Part shown: in pieces, positions 9,049 through 23,361 of the stretch | How the letters are laid out: every line of letters starts with the position of its first letter | Position numbering within the stretch: the first letter of the stretch is position 1 | Source of the DNA: Dimargaris cristalligena | Lineage: Eukaryota > Kickxellomycota > Dimargaritomycetes > Dimargaritales > Dimargaritaceae | DNA length: 64,000 nt | NCBI GenBank assembly: GCA_027576995.1 | Contig: JANBQC010000033.1 | Location: 24,848-88,847 of the forward strand | Direction of reading: 5' to 3' | Made by a program: the position numbers and the translations under genes | Notes under the pieces: model-generated | What the model saw: only the letters and a program-made list of their open reading frames with translations | What the model was told of the DNA's origin: nothing | Databases searched by the model: none

Positions 9049-10728
9049 ATTGAATAGTGCAGCGGAATTAGGGTAGAATCGGATGGATAAAATTGGGGTA
9101 TAAGGGGTTGGTAAGGACAGGTAAGTAAAGTGAAGTAAATATAGTAGTTGGGTTAAACGATCCAAAGATTTTGATAAAACTTAGCAATACCGGAATCCAG
9201 CCAGAATAGAAAGCAGAGTAATTATTAAGAAGTAATTGGATATTAAGGAATATATCAAAAATGACCAGTGTTTTAGCTGTACACCAAATAATAAACGACG
9301 CGCCAGAGGAGTAGTAGGCAGGGATAGTAGAAGTGAGGATATGATACGATATTGTGATGGATTGGAAGAAAGGGGGGGATATCGAGTGTATTTATATTTG
9401 GAATAGGAGAGGAAATGTAAAGGACGCACCTTAGTACCTTGAAGACAATTTTGCGAGGCAAGAGATTCATTAGTAGAGTGGTTTGCCGCTCTGACGGCGG
9501 AAAGGGGGGTGGAGGATTGCGGTTGCTCGGCCCCATCCTGGACCGGGGCATGGGTGAATAGATTGGCCTATACCCATTGTCACCAGTGAACTCTCTCGTT
9601 CACGCGGGCAGGGCTGTAGAAAAAAGGATGGAAGAAAGGGGAACCGGGCCAAGGAAGGGCCGCCGATAATTTGGATTAGCGCCCGCAGCATAGCCTCGCA
9701 AGAGATACAGCACATTTTCGGCCAGCCTAGTGTCGGTCTTGGTCGCCAAATATATCCGCCGAGAAGGGAAGGGGGTGGGCCAGGCCCCATAAAATTAACC
9801 CGGGTCCATTGGTGAGCCGGTAGAAGTGGCGGAAAGAACCATCTCTTCCCTCCCCCCCCCCTGTCGCTATGGAGGGCAGGGCGGCGCTAAACTTCATTAT
9901 TGCTGCTCTGTCCTGCGTTACTTGAGCGTACAAGAGCAAGAAAGATAAGAGAAGGGCCCACGGAAACCTGCTATAGGCCCATTGTTCCGGGACCAACTCC
10001 TTTCAATTAAAGGCCCTTCGAATTATAAAGGTCCCGGGTTTAACCAAGGGATTAAACGGGTTATCCGGTCCCTGTTATCGGAATATCTTGGGGACAGGCC
10101 GGTCGACTACAAGGCAATGTGTAGTATAGGGGTGGTGGCCAAAGGGCTTTAATTTAAGAGACTGAGGGATTGTCCTACCCGCGGGATAGCTTCCCTTAGG
10201 GCCGGTCATTCATGGATAAAGGGGTCGGGCAATTGACCGGATAAGTCCCTTGACACTGTGGTTTAAACGATTTTAAAAAAATGTATTATTGAACTTGCAC
10301 GCTAATGTGCCGATGAGTCCAGCTTTGGTACTAGAGTCATAGTCAAAAATCTAAAAATTGAATTATTAAACGAATGCGACGCAGGTAAATGGTATAATGG
10401 TGTGGGTATTTTTCTTTAGAATAATAAATTTGCCGGATACATATTTAAAGTAGCCCATCGAAAGTATCAATCGATGGATTACACGAGTAATGCGGGAAGA
10501 AATACAACCCGCTCTAGTCACTTATGCGGTAATGCGAAGAGAAAATAAGAATTGGAAAACCAAGAAAACTACTGCATAGGCCAGGCACAGACATATGTTT
10601 GGGTTTAGGATACGATAAAAATTTAAGATTTGGTGGTAATACGAAATTGAAAAAAAAAGTGGAGTATGAAATAGAGGGAGGGGGGTATATATGGTATAGT
10701 TTGATAAAGGTTGGTGGTTATAAAGTGC
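9049..10728. other. Intergenic region, DPBB gene promoter and TOM1 3' flank
   Basis: About 1.7 kb with no supported gene. Minus-strand frames at 9470-9790 and 9727-9996 are Pro/Ser-rich and show no start context, splice structure or motif. The region just downstream of the TOM1 stop (10729) is AT-rich, as expected for a 3' end. Confidence 0.5.
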
Positions 10729-13700
10729 TTAAGCAAATCCAAACCCGGTTGAGCATTCGTTAATGGCGAGCAAGAGCTGCGACCGCAGCTGTTCGTAGCT
10801 TTCGTATAGGGGAATATCAAGCTGATTGAAGCAGGTGTGGGCACAGGGTAGGCGGGCGGTGGATGCGAAATCCTTGTGAATTTGGAACTTCTGGACTCCC
10901 GAAGAACCCTGAAGTGCAATGAAGCCCTGCAGGGGTACCTTGGACGTACCCGTGACGAACTGTAATAACTTGGCTCGCTCCTCCTGGTCGAAACTCCGTA
11001 CAGCTCGCCAGAACCACTGGATTTGGGGCGACGACGTGTTGTAGCCATGGTAGTCGGTGTTGTTCTTCCAGTCGTCAATATCGATATCCGGCAGCCCGGA
11101 AATGAGCAGCTCCAATTCCTGCTCGTTGAAGATCTGAACCAAGTCACGGGGGATAACGTCGTGGAATCCCGTCAAAAAGTGGTCAATCTGGTCCTTGATG
11201 GCCAAGGTCAGTTTCTGCTCGCACACCAGCTTGACGTACTCGAGCTTATTCTCCTCCGTCACAGCAATCTCTCGGCCTTGGGGCTTCAGGTCAATGGTCT
11301 GCTTCTTGCCAAACTCATCCACCTCCACGCTGAAGGTGAGGTCGAACAGATCTGTAATATCGTTCTCGAGCATCCAGACCAGACTTTTGTAGTACTCTGG
11401 GTCAATCGCCTCCACGTCGCGATAGTCTACCGACCGCCCCAACATATGTTTGTAGAAGGACCGGGTAAAGTAACAGTCCATGAGCCGGCCATCGAAAATA
11501 GCCTTTCCAATGATCCGGCCCACAAACTTAAAGTAAGTTAGGTGGTCAGGGTTGACCCATGATGCCGGGTTGGGCTGATAGGTCACTTTGTCTACCGCCG
11601 AGCTCTTGAACAACGCATAGTCGAGGTTGAACATTTGGCGGGCCAGCACCTGGAACCACTCCCGGGTCAGACCTCCCGCGTCCACGCCGTCTTCGTTGTG
11701 GAACTTGACGGCCAGTTTGCCGTACTTGATTTCCCGCCCACTGCGGCCTTGGAGCTGGTGAAAGGAGTCCTCGAACACGTATTGTCGTCGCACATTCAGG
11801 TGAAGCGCTCCGTACATCTCCCGGTCGGTGGACCGGCGGTGCAGCTGCTGGTTGAAGTAGTTTCGCTTATTATCGAACTCCAGCACCTTGGGGTTGTGCA
11901 CCAGGAGGGCGAACGACCCACTCATTAGGGAAGGGTTGTTCCGGACCAGGGCGTTAAGGATCTTGCGGTGGTTTTCGCTAAATTGGTTGAAGAACTCCTC
12001 GGCCGCATTGCTGGTAATTTCACGCTCGGGGTTCTGCGGCGAGCTGGGGCCTTCGGGCTGCTTAGCGGGGCCCATGGCGTGCTGCGAGATAACCATGAAG
12101 GACTCAATGAGCGGCAGAAGGACAGTGGCCACGTGGGCGTGGTCCGAGTGATCCTGCACCAGTTTGAGGGTTCGTCCTAACTTGGTCCACAGGGCCTGGA
12201 AAGTAGGCAGAGTGGCCAGTCGGGCCGTTTGGTCATCCGCCATGACCGCCGGATCCACCTCCATGGCTTCCGGGGGAGTGTTCTGGTTTTGCTGGGATTG
12301 AATCTTGGTGTGCACATAGTCCAGCGCCTTGAGAACCCGTAGCATTTTGGTTTGGTTGGCGGATGGCGCAGTGAATTGACGTAAAGCGGCATTGTCGGTG
12401 GTATCGATGTCTTCGCTCTGAGCCAGGACGGGCACCAACGTATCCAAATCAAGCGACACAGCCTCGGCCAGGCGTTCAGCACATTGCACTAGTTCGTGGA
12501 TGATTGAGCGGCCAGCGTCTTCGAGAACTGATAGGTATTGGATTAGAGTCAGGGTGTTTTGGAAGGTCTTACTGGTGCACTCGCCGGTGGTCAGAATATT
12601 AACCACAGCCCGGGTATAGTGGGCCGGGATATCAGGGAGTTTCGGCCCTGATTCAGGGTCAGTCACCGGCGTCTCGGTGGGTACAGCAGATGTCCCGGTC
12701 GGTTCGGCCGTGGTCGATGTCGATGCAGGCAACAAGACCGGCGTTGAGTCGTTGGGTCGTTCGCTCTCCGCTTGCCTGAGTTGATGCCGCTGGGATCGAC
12801 GAGCCATAGTCGGCAATGGACGACAGATGGTGGCCAGTAGGAACGTAAGAGTCTCGATAATCAGCACATTCCCCACAACTGCAGGGCGGTCCACCAGGCT
12901 AAGAAGAATAACAACGGGGTATTTGCTAATGATAATAGGGTCACGGGATTTATGTCCGCTCCCCTTCTTGGCTGGCTTACGTAGGCACAGATGCTCGTTC
13001 TCGCTCAAGAAGAATTGTACCGCCGACGGATTACGTTCCACCAGGGCAATGAGGGCGTTTAGACTGCACTGGGCGGGCAAATTAGGGATATCATCCACCA
13101 CTAGCTGCGCCAAGGGGAATATCTGAAGCACGGTACCATGACTGGCCGGCGCCTTGCCCTTGGCAGACAATGGAGTGCGGGCGGGAGTACCCAAGGCTCC
13201 CGCACCACTCTTACCGGAACCGTGGGCCAGATGGCCTAAGCAGCGGTCCACATCGTCAAAGGTTTGGGCCTGCTCCTGCAGAACGCTGAGCAGTAGCCCA
13301 ATGAGATCGGCACGAGTCTTACTGTTTTCGCACAAGCCCAGTAGCAGGTCCGTAATAGTTCCTTCGTTGGGAATATGGGCCGGCAAAAACAGTAGGCGAG
13401 CCAAAGCGGCCAACTCGATACGGTCAAGGAGCTGGGCACTCTCTTTCTTACCAGTCGTGGATTTATTTCCGTTGGTGGAAGTAGCCCCAGGGACCGCATT
13501 CGAGGGTGCAGCAATCGACGTGGAGCGAATGACCTCCACGGGGACTGGTGCACCAGAGGTTCGGATAACATGTGGGCGATCGAAGGGACGCCGGTGTGCT
13601 CGCGATGCCAGATCCCGGGCCAAGGGGGGAGGAATAACACCCGAGTCTAACAGAAACCCGAAGGAGCCCGGCCGAGCGTGACCAGAGCCCTCCGCATGGG

Positions 13701-16700
13701 CCAGAGGGGTGGCAAAGCCGCGGGGGGTATGCGTAACAGGAGGTGGCGGAATGGTTAGAACGGGCGCAGGGCCAGCGGGGGAACCCGTTTCCTGTCGCTG
13801 CCGCTGCAACTGGCGTCGCAGTTGTTCTTCGCGTTGCTGAATGATTACCTCCTGTCGAATATCGAGGGGCAGTGCGTCCAAAAACTCAGCGCTGATTTCC
13901 GCATTATCATCAACCAGCATCTCTGATCCGGATGCAGGGCCGGTTGCTGGAGCGGGTGGCATATGTTCACGCAAAACCTCCTCACGAAGATCCTCCGGTA
14001 GTGCTTCCAGGAAAGTGGGGTCGATACCAGTGTTACTAATGTCAACGAGGCGACCGCCCACCATTATCATAGTTTCGGAAGTGGCGGCAGGCGGGGCGGA
14101 ATCAGTAGCCGCACCTTCTACTCCATCACCATCACCATTGGCTTCGGTTTCGGTTTCAGCTTCAGCAACAATGGAAGGAGTGGGCTCAAGGTTCTCGCTG
14201 GGCTCACCTTCGGCTGGGGTGGGCGACTGCGGAGGTGGCGGGGTGGAGGGGGCCACGGGCTCGGTTGCGGTAGGTGTAACATCCTCGGACACAGCCATAT
14301 CGGTAGCCTCAGGTACATTGGTTTGGATAGTCGGAGAAGTAGCGGTTTCCACTGAGGCATCCCGTGGTTCAGTTTCGGCCACAGCCATGGCCTGGTCCTC
14401 GTCAGGAATAGGTGCGGGTGCAGTATGGGTTTCAGGGCCAGATACTGGCGTGGGCGTCGGTATGGTAGCAGCAGCGGGTGGGGTGCTGGAGACTGCAGCC
14501 GTGTCAGCAACGGGCTCGGTCGACGGTGCCGGTTCTGTAGGGGCCTCTCGGGCCCGGCGCTGTTCAGCCAGAGCACGCGGAACCAACATATTCAAAATAT
14601 GGTTAACGAGGCGCGAGGCGTGGTCAGTGACCATATCATGATGGGTCAATTGGTTCTCCCGTTGCCAACGTTCGGTACTGGTCAGTGGGCTAAACCCGAT
14701 CACGTAGGCCACGAACATTTCCTCGGTCCAACGGACTTCCTCGGACTGTGCGTTTGGAACCCGTTCGCTAGTGGGGATCATAGCATCGCCTGTTTGTGGC
14801 GAGGCTAGCACTGGAGTAGCCGTATCAGTTGACGAGGCCGTCGGTACACCGACCCCATTGGGTGGGAGCGGAAGATGACCGGTTGAAGGAACAACACCGT
14901 TAGTTTGGGCACGGCGTAGGCGAACGCTGGTCAAGTCACTAACTCCAATGTCGTCGGAGGCATGTCCACTGAGGCGGTGGGCGGTCATTCGATGAGAGCG
15001 GTTAAGGGAATGGTGAAGGGCTCGGACCCCTTCGGCTCCAAAGATATCCGTCATATGTTGTAGGGCGCGGATATCGTGGGGGGCCGACCGTTGGGCAGCA
15101 TCCCCAGTGGAAGGGGGTGCAACGAATTCATTGGAGAGTAGTGGGTGCAGGGCATCACCAGCCATAGTCTCCCCGGCAGAAAAAGGGCCAATATCGGCCA
15201 AAAGAGGAGGCAGTACTCCAGCATGGTAGCCCCCAGCATAATCGCTTAGGCCACGGGCCGAGCCGTATACGGCGGAAAGATCGGGCATAAAGGGGGCGGC
15301 AGGCGGACCATTCGCGCGACCAGGTCGAACGACGGATATTTCCTCGTCATTGGCAAGCACCCGGCCACGGGAACCAGAAGACGTGACCGCCATTCCGTGA
15401 TCACGCCGACCCATGTCAAACGGTAAGAAGGGATCAAAATCATCGTACAACTCATCCTGAAGCATGGCCTCTTCATCCTCCGCCTCTTCATCGGTATCCT
15501 GCTCCATGGACGAACTGTCTTCGTCATCCTCCTCCTCTGCCGCGTCGACCTCGAAGCCCTCGGCCCCCATGAAGCGACCGGAGTTGACGAATAGGCTTGC
15601 GGCACGAGTGGCATCAGCTAAATCGATGCGGGCATGTCCGTCCATGTCGGCGGTCGACCTGTCTGAACGACGACCGTGCAGGGCAACAAGGAATGGGTCA
15701 TCCGCGGCAAGGTCATCATCCCCAAGCCCGTCAGGTCGGCCCAATGAGCCCAACTCAAAGTCTTCCATCTCCCATTGCATTTCTGGGCTGCCGTCGAAGT
15801 CGTCCTCTTGGCCATTATCATCACCGGCATGGTTGGGGTCAGCAGAGGTATCTTGATCGCCGTCGGCTGGGCCATCATCGCCATTGGAGCGTCCCCCGCG
15901 ACGCCGAGAACTGGCAGATCGCATCAACTGGGCATAGAGGTGGCCAATATCAGCCGGAATATGCAAATCCCCGGAGTCCTCGTGGATAGTCCCTGAACGT
16001 CGGTGATTACCGCCATCGTGATCATCCTCACTATCAAGGCTACTGCCGCTGTCACCGAGGCTGTCAGTGCCACTAAGGTCGTCATCATCGTCGTCGTCGT
16101 CACTATCGCCAAGAATGACATGACCATGGCCGTGGTCTTCGGCGTCGAGGTCGCCGTCTTCACCAAAGGGGCGGTGAAGAACAACTTCCATTTCAATGTC
16201 CTCTTCATCGGAATTGTCATCACTAATATCACTGCCGCTAATCCCGTAATCTTCCGAGAATTCCTCGTCGTCGTAGGCTTCTTCGTCGAACTCTCCCTCA
16301 TGGTCCTCATCATCCTCGGCCATGGCGGTTGCACCGTCGATCATACCCAGGGCGGAATTACGGTAAAGGTCAGAAATCTCATCGTCCTCGGAATGCTCGT
16401 CCGTTTCAGGAACTTCGTCGTCGTCATGATCGTTAAGTCTAGATAAGGCTCTATCGGGATTGGAGGCAGACTCGCCTTGGGTAGGCAGGGAGACTGGGCC
16501 AGACGAGTCAGCTGCGGCGGAAGAAGTAGTACCGGGATTGCGGGACTCGGTTGAGCCACGGGCATCGCCTTCAGCAAGCGGAAATAGACTTCCTGGCACG
16601 GCCGGGCCCCATTTATTCACCTTGCGAGAGAATTGGGTTAGGTACTCCAGAGGGCGGATAAGACTGCTCAGAAGCATGGTGATATGGGGGTAATTGAGGT

Positions 16701-19700
16701 CGAGTTCGGCGATGATTCCCGTCAGCAAATTAACGTAATTACGTTCTAGCATGAGGGAAGCAAGCTCCCGGTTGGATTCCAGGGGCTGCGAGCGGGGCTG
16801 GTTGACTCGGGCCGTTCGGGCGGTAAGCAGCTTGAAGGTAAAGACCGCTAGAGCCCAAATGCGGCTATAACGGATTGGGAGGGGCTGGGTCGAGCGGAGT
16901 ATGAGGCGCATTTCTCCGGCCACGGCATCTAGAATTAACCGACGCATTTCCTCATGGGGCGTCGGGGTATCAGAAGCGGACTTCGGTCCTTCGGAGCGGC
17001 CCTCTAAGCACAAGGTAGAGAGAAGCCCGTCGGTGTAAAGGTACTGCTGGTACTGCAACCGATGTGATACGTTGGTTTGTTGGAAATCATCGTCAGGAAC
17101 CAGTAGCTCGGTGATTAGGTAGTTAACGAAGGCCGAGCGACGGGAACGGGGTCGTTGAGGGGGCTGCAGAGAAGGGACCCCCTCTCCGGCCGGCCCATTG
17201 TCAAGAACGGTTTGGTGGCGGCGGAGGGCCGACCCGCTCCCCGGTTTCGTAGGGGTAACCGGGACATCCTCGACAATGGGCATGCTGACGCTGCGCGAAA
17301 TATCCATCAGCTCGGATTGGACGGCGGGGAAAGCAGACAGTAGCTCGGTTAGAGACTGCAGCAAGTAGCAGCGGTAGCTAATTAAATGAAACCACTGCCG
17401 ATACTCTGGAGTCAGCGCCCGCTTCAGATCGTCCTTGGGAGGAATAGCAGCGTTTTCCTGCTCGGGTTCGGACTCGTACTTAGATACCCCGCCCAGGCCC
17501 GCTCGCAGGTGGGCCTCTTGGCGTTTGAGAGCAAAAATTTCCTGGATAAGGTAGCGTACCACAGAAGTGGCCGTAAATTCTGCTTCTGGACCAGGGGTGG
17601 CAACGAGAGTATCGGCGGACGGTCGCTGGTCGGCAGGGAGCAAAGTGATCTGGTAGGTGCGTGATTGGGCTACGTAGTGGGGGATACAGCAGGTGGCCTC
17701 AATAGCTCGCATAAAGGCGGGCACATTACGCAGGGCGATGGGGGCATTGGTACGCACCATAGCAGAAATATCGACAACGCGGGAGCGGGAGGAGGACAGC
17801 CAGCGAATGATTCGTCGCTCAATGATCATTTGGACCACTTGGGGGTGTTCCAAGGCATGGCGAATGATCAACATGACCAAATCCCGGTGACGTCTAAACG
17901 CGGGTCGACCAACTCGCAGGGGAGCGAGCAGGGTATCGAGGCCATTCTCTTTAACCAGTTCGACTGCGCATGCATACGTGCGAGAGATCTGGACGAGGAT
18001 GCTAAGCACCGCATGGGTCTGGCCTCGGGCCAAGAGTACATCCGAACGCAAAAGGCGCAGCAAATGCGACATGATACGGGTCTTCATTTCTGTCGACAGA
18101 AGGGTGACCTGAGAGGCAACCGTACCATCAGTAGGGGCAGGAGCCGCAGAAGAGGCATTCGGAGGGACTGTCTCGGTGGCATTATTCGAAGAATCGGCAT
18201 TGTCCAAGGCAGTCGGTGCCTGGGAATCAGTTTCCCCATTAGCGGAGTCGGCCCTGAATTGGACCGGTTTGGGCTCATCACTCAGAGTAATGCATGCTTC
18301 GATGATGAGCAAGGCTGGGGAGAACCACACCGGGAGAGCGGATCGGGTTCCCTCCGTCTTGCCTGTGGCTCCGTTCACGGCATTGTCAATGGTCGTTTGA
18401 ATCTGATCAAGGAGTTGGCTAACCAGGTCTCCGCAGTGGTCCACTACATTGGACTGGACACTGGCGTCATTTAGAATCAGAGCGAACAGACGCAGGAAGT
18501 GGGCATACTCAAGTGCAGCAGGTACGGCCGACGTTGACGTCGCTTCTTCGGAGGTAGCCCGCTGATAGATCGACCGCAGGGCATCAAGCAGCTGGGGTAC
18601 CCGGAGGGCAGGTGAATTATCAATGGCAAGCAAAGCCAGGTTCTTTAACTGGAATACAGCAGTGGGGAATTGGGGCAACAACTGCACAACCCGGGGCAGA
18701 AGAGACTCGAAGGACGCCTGTCTCAGGTCAGCCAGGGCCTCGCGAAGGGCCTCTACAGTAGCAAAGGGAGGGGCTTCCATGCGGGGTTCAGATGTCGATG
18801 CCGACGGCTCCGTGCCCTCGGATTGTGGAGGCTCGTCAACGTCCATCATCCGATTCGGACCACTCGCGTCACCGGTGGTATTCGCAGCCGGTGTAGTGGT
18901 GGGAGGTGTATCGTTGGACGGGTGGGGCTGAGGTAGCCGTTCCAAAAAGGCTTCCAAATAGTCGCTCAAGAAGGACTCCATATTCGCAGCTTGGGTGGCG
19001 GGTGCGGAAACAGATTCGGTCGAAGGGGCGGTACTGGCGGTGGGCTCGGGAGTATCCTCAATATTGGTCTCAGCTTCGTTACCAGTAGCTGCGGGATTGG
19101 ATGCTGGAGCGGCGGGTGTCTCGCCGGGGTTGGTAACTACTTCCGGATTAGTTAATAGGTAGTCGGCCGCGCGGATGACATTGTTAAAATTACGGCGCAG
19201 GGCCATTTCAGCCGCTTCACTCGAGAAACCCATGTCCATGAGAGACTGTCGGTGGGATTCATTCACCGGCAGAGCCCCAACCCCAGGCATGAGGGGCAGG
19301 TGGTATGGAGGATGGTCGGACCGCTCGGGGCGGGTATTCTTTTCACCTTGGCCCTTCAAGATAGGAAGCAATCCTTCACATAGGCTCTGAACTACCTGGT
19401 CAGAACAACGCAGCAGAACAGGTGACTGCCAGGCGCGGATCAGCAGAGGAAGAGTAGCATGGCGTACCTCAACCAGGAAATCGGTGGGTTGGAAATAGTC
19501 CGGATCCGGGTAGGTTTTGTCCTTCGTGGCAAGGCTGGAGAGGTGGGGGGCACCCATTAGGAGTTTCTGGTTAACCATGAATTGGAGCACACTAAGGCAG
19601 ATTTCGGCGGTCGAATCGGCAAGTTTGGCACACGGATCGGTTGAATCGGCAGGCAAGGCTTCCAGCTGGTCCCAGGCGAGAGACAGCAACTGCCCCAAGA

Positions 19701-22700
19701 GGCGAATACCTCCCATACGGACAAACGGAATCAGAATCTGGACCTGCAGGTACAGTAGATTGTGTCCGTCTAGGAAGACCGAGGACAGGTGACTAAGCAT
19801 CGTCACGAAATAACGCCACTCGGCTGGAGTGCGCGTCTGAGGTTCAAGGCCAAGCCAGGTCAAATGGCGGGTAAAGACCGCCGCGACCTGCTTGGCCACC
19901 CGTAAGGCCGTGGTGCGTTGCTGAGGGTCAACCGACCGACGTGAAATGATATAATTGGTCAGGTTAAGCATCGTACTGGCCAGACTCGTTCGAATGTGGT
20001 GCAATAGTAAGTCCAGGAAAGTGGCGTTCTGTACTACCCAAATGGGTTTCCCAGTGACCTCGGCCCGAGCTTCTAATAGGGAAACTAGAGTAGGAGGGGC
20101 AGCGTCGATCGCGGCCACGGCAGAGGAGGTGGCAGGGTTCATCACCTTGGCCAGCTCACTGGCAGACAGGGAAATCGGGTGCAGGTGAATTCCCTCCCAG
20201 GTGGAGAATTGATAGAGCTGACCCAAGAGAGCGAGGAAATCCTGAAAATTGGGAGACGCCAGCCAAGCAGTGACGGTCGAGTAAGGTGGGCCATGGTGGC
20301 CCAGCGGTACGTAGTATTCTGAGAACAGGATGATGAGACCGGTCAGGGTGACTAAGGACCGGAAGTGCCGGTTGGCTTCAGCGGCTCCCGTAGAATCTAT
20401 GGCCGCGTCCGCTGCCGCCCACTCAGGGGAAAAGACGGGCCGAGGGGTGGAGGTGGCACTATCACTGTGCATGGGGGTGAAATCGCGGACGGCTTGGATA
20501 ATTTCATCCATTAACCGTTTAAGAGCGGGTTGCGGAGTGGGGGTCCCAGATACGGGCGGGGGCGGGGGCGGTTCGACTGTAGTCGGATTCTCCGTCGAAG
20601 CCTCCTCCGAGGGCTCGGGAGCAGGACTGCCCGGCTCGGGCGCTGGGACCGGCTCGGCAGCAGGGGGATCGACTGGAGTAATGGAAATGACCGTGGCGGC
20701 AGATCCGATATGGTCGCTGATAAGACCGGATACGGCTTCAGCGAATCGGCCTACGCTGCTCACGACCGTTGGCGCATCGTCATGGTAGGTCAATTCGACA
20801 ACGGTTTTGAAGAGACCTACAAGTGCACCCCAGCCTCGGCTCTGGAAGAAGTCATAGGGTAGGGCGGGCAACTTCAAAAAATCGAATATAAAGTCAACCC
20901 CTAGTCCCTGAACTAAGTCCTGGCGGTGATGAGGCTGCTGGAGCAGTCCCTCCAAAAAGCGACACACGGCCTCGATCATCTGGGACAGTACCATATCATC
21001 GGGGGAGAGTACCCGCTCGCTGCTTGGGGGAGGATCGGTTGAGGTACTGAGGTGGTGCTTGCCTGGTGTCTCCTGGGCCGGTAATCCATCTGGCTTCCCG
21101 AACTCCCGGATCTCGGCCAGGGTCTGTTTAATGCACTCCAGCACCCGGGTCTTAAGGGACGGGTGGTGGCGAATGAGCTCATCGATTCCAGTCCCAGCCG
21201 TGGCCGGCACGTCCGATTCCTGAAGGGGGCGAACGTATGCCATTTGGGTGAAAATGGCAAAATACTCGGGGAAAGGGTCCAGCTCGGTAAAATAGTCCAA
21301 CCCGGCCTGGTTCAGGCATACAGCTCCGAAGGCATTGGGTAGGGCGTTAATCACATCCCCCGATACGGGTACATGTTTCTTGACGGCCTGTAGAAAGGTC
21401 TGAGGGAGGTTAAACTCCTGCAGAATGGCCAAGGAGGTGGGCTCATTATGAATAAAGGAAGCCATAATATTGATGGTGTACACATACACGGAGGGACCGA
21501 AGAGCCCCGGGAACCGTACAATATGGACCATTGTCTTCGGAAGAGCCGTTTCAACCAAGTTGCGCAGGCGATCCGCCGTACCGGCAGTCTGCATCATATG
21601 GTGGAGGAACCGGAGCAAGTCTTTCAACAGATTGGCGGTCTCGGGCGGAATCCGGTCAAAAGCGGATTCGGTGGGGTCGGCTTCCCAGTCCATGGTTGCT
21701 TCGGACGCAACCGGCAAATCGCTGCCGCACTCCAGGCACTCCTGGACCTCATGGCCGATCCGCTCCACCAGTGTGGAAATACCATTAGCGTTGCAAAAAG
21801 ATGTGAAGGCCGAGGCGAAGGAATAAATGAGGTTATCCAGGATCCGGGTCATCTTTCCAACGCTCCGCTTATGGGGGCGCTGGCGATTGGTGAGGAAGCT
21901 GACCACGGCGGGGACGATACCGGCCGAAATGATGAGCTGGCCGCCCGTCGAGTTGGCGGTAATTGTTGATAGTAGCACATTGAGGGCGTCGACAAAGGCC
22001 AGGGTAGCACTGCTGGTCAGGGGGTATGAGTCGGCAAACACCCGGCGTAGAATCACCATGAGGATGCCGTGTCCCGCCGATAGATTAAGCGCGGTCGAAA
22101 CCTCCTGAACGCGAGACCGCTGCCGGACCAGGGCCTCCAGCAAGTACAGGGCGGCCGTTTGGATGGGGAGTGGTACTTGGTGTTCGGGGTGCAGCAGGTC
22201 GGCCAACTCTTGAGCGATATCGGGCTCGAATAGGAAAAAGGCGTTCTCCAGCTCCAGTTCGCTGCGAGTCATAACCTGCAGGGTCACGGCCATCAGGCGG
22301 TAGAAGAGCAGGGCCTGGCGTTTCGACAGGTCGTGGAAATGGTAGGCGACTAGAATATGGTGAAACAGTCGCAGTTGGTGACCAGTGGGTACGTCGTACT
22401 GTTGCACTAGGTGGGTGAACAGCTCAGTGGGCTGCCGCTCGGCCCACTCGCTAGGCGCTACCCGAATAGTCACCAGGCCGGGGGATGCAGCGTCATCGCC
22501 GGGCGGTCGTTCTGATGGAGCGGCCGATGGCGCCTCAGCGTCCAAGCGGTAAAAGTGAAACCGTAGATCGCCACATCCCTGCATAGGCGAATCGGGACGG
22601 GCTATGTCCAACAGCTTTAGGTTGGGTGGGCCGTAGTCCCATTTTTCGGCCAAGGCCGTGACAGGGGCCACAAAGGAACTGAGGTTGGCCCGGGACGACC

Positions 22701-23361
22701 GGTGGTGGTGGCTCGTTACCCGCTGGACGATACGAACCACAATGTAGAGCGTGGCCTCCAAGACCTCCAGATGGCAGGTGTAGAGTAGAGCCCGAAGCTG
22801 GTTCAGGGAATTATAGAGATTACGGTTGATGGAGTTTTCCATGAGTAGCCGGGTGAACTGCAAGATGGCACAAACCAGGGCCCACGTGGGTTCGGGGAAC
22901 GGCTTAACCTGAACTCCGCGGTAGAGGCCGTAGTCCTGGCACACCTGCTCAAGTATAGAGTCGAACCGGTTAAGGACGGGGATCCACTGGAAAATGTCGC
23001 CACGGTGGTATTTCCAGCTGGTAGTACCAGCCACTAGGCCCGCGATTCCGTCATCGGGACACTCGAGCAGTTGGGTCTTGAGGCGTTGAAGGTCATGGGG
23101 CTAGCGAAATTGGTGCCGAAAAAAAAGGGGAGGATGCAAAAACCGTGAATAAGGGGGGGTGGAAAGGCAGAGGTGAGTTACCGGGGTAGGGGGGTACCAC
23201 CTCACAATGGAGGAAGAAGATACAGGGAATAGACTGGACCTAACTGACGCATTGGGGTCAATCGAGGCCAGAACTGGGCGGCGCTGTCGGGCCCAAGAGG
23301 GAGGAGCACGTTGACTTACAAGTTTACTTAATTGCTTGATCGGCTGTTTGGTGATTTTCAT
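10729..23361 (-). CDS. TOM1: TOM1/HUWE1-family giant HECT E3 ubiquitin ligase
   Basis: Two exons: 23361-23320 (14 codons, MKITKQPIKQLSKL) and 23100-10729, giving 4137 residues, near human HUWE1 (4374) and longer than yeast Tom1 (about 3270). The 219-nt intron is GT-AG. The joined N-terminus (DLQRLKTQLLECPDD, then WKYHRGDIFQWIPVLNRFDSIL) matches the HUWE1 N-terminal armadillo region. Then come DUF908/DUF913-type helical repeats, a UBA domain near 1292-1335 (LMDMGFSSEAAEMALRRNF), a long acidic low-complexity stretch near 2200-2500, two ubiquitin-binding UBM motifs near 3037 and 3080 (DPTFLEALPEDLREEVL; FLDALPLDIRQEVI) and the HECT domain from about 3757. The catalytic Cys is residue 4104 in AHTCFNQLDIP, with the usual C-terminal GFGFA. 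The family ubiquitinates excess histones, unassembled ribosomal proteins and chromatin factors. An apparent start at 23034 is a GTG inside exon 2, not the true start. Confidence 0.96.

Noticed and set aside
8473..9057. 194- and 153-codon plus-strand frames rich in Leu/Gly/Phe or Ser/Val
   Set aside because: They mirror the 30-bp minisatellite of the barrel-domain gene and carry no independent signal.
10300..10345. Hammerhead-ribozyme-like CGATGAGTC
   Set aside because: The core needs CUGAUGA and a GAAA block with closing stems; neither is present.
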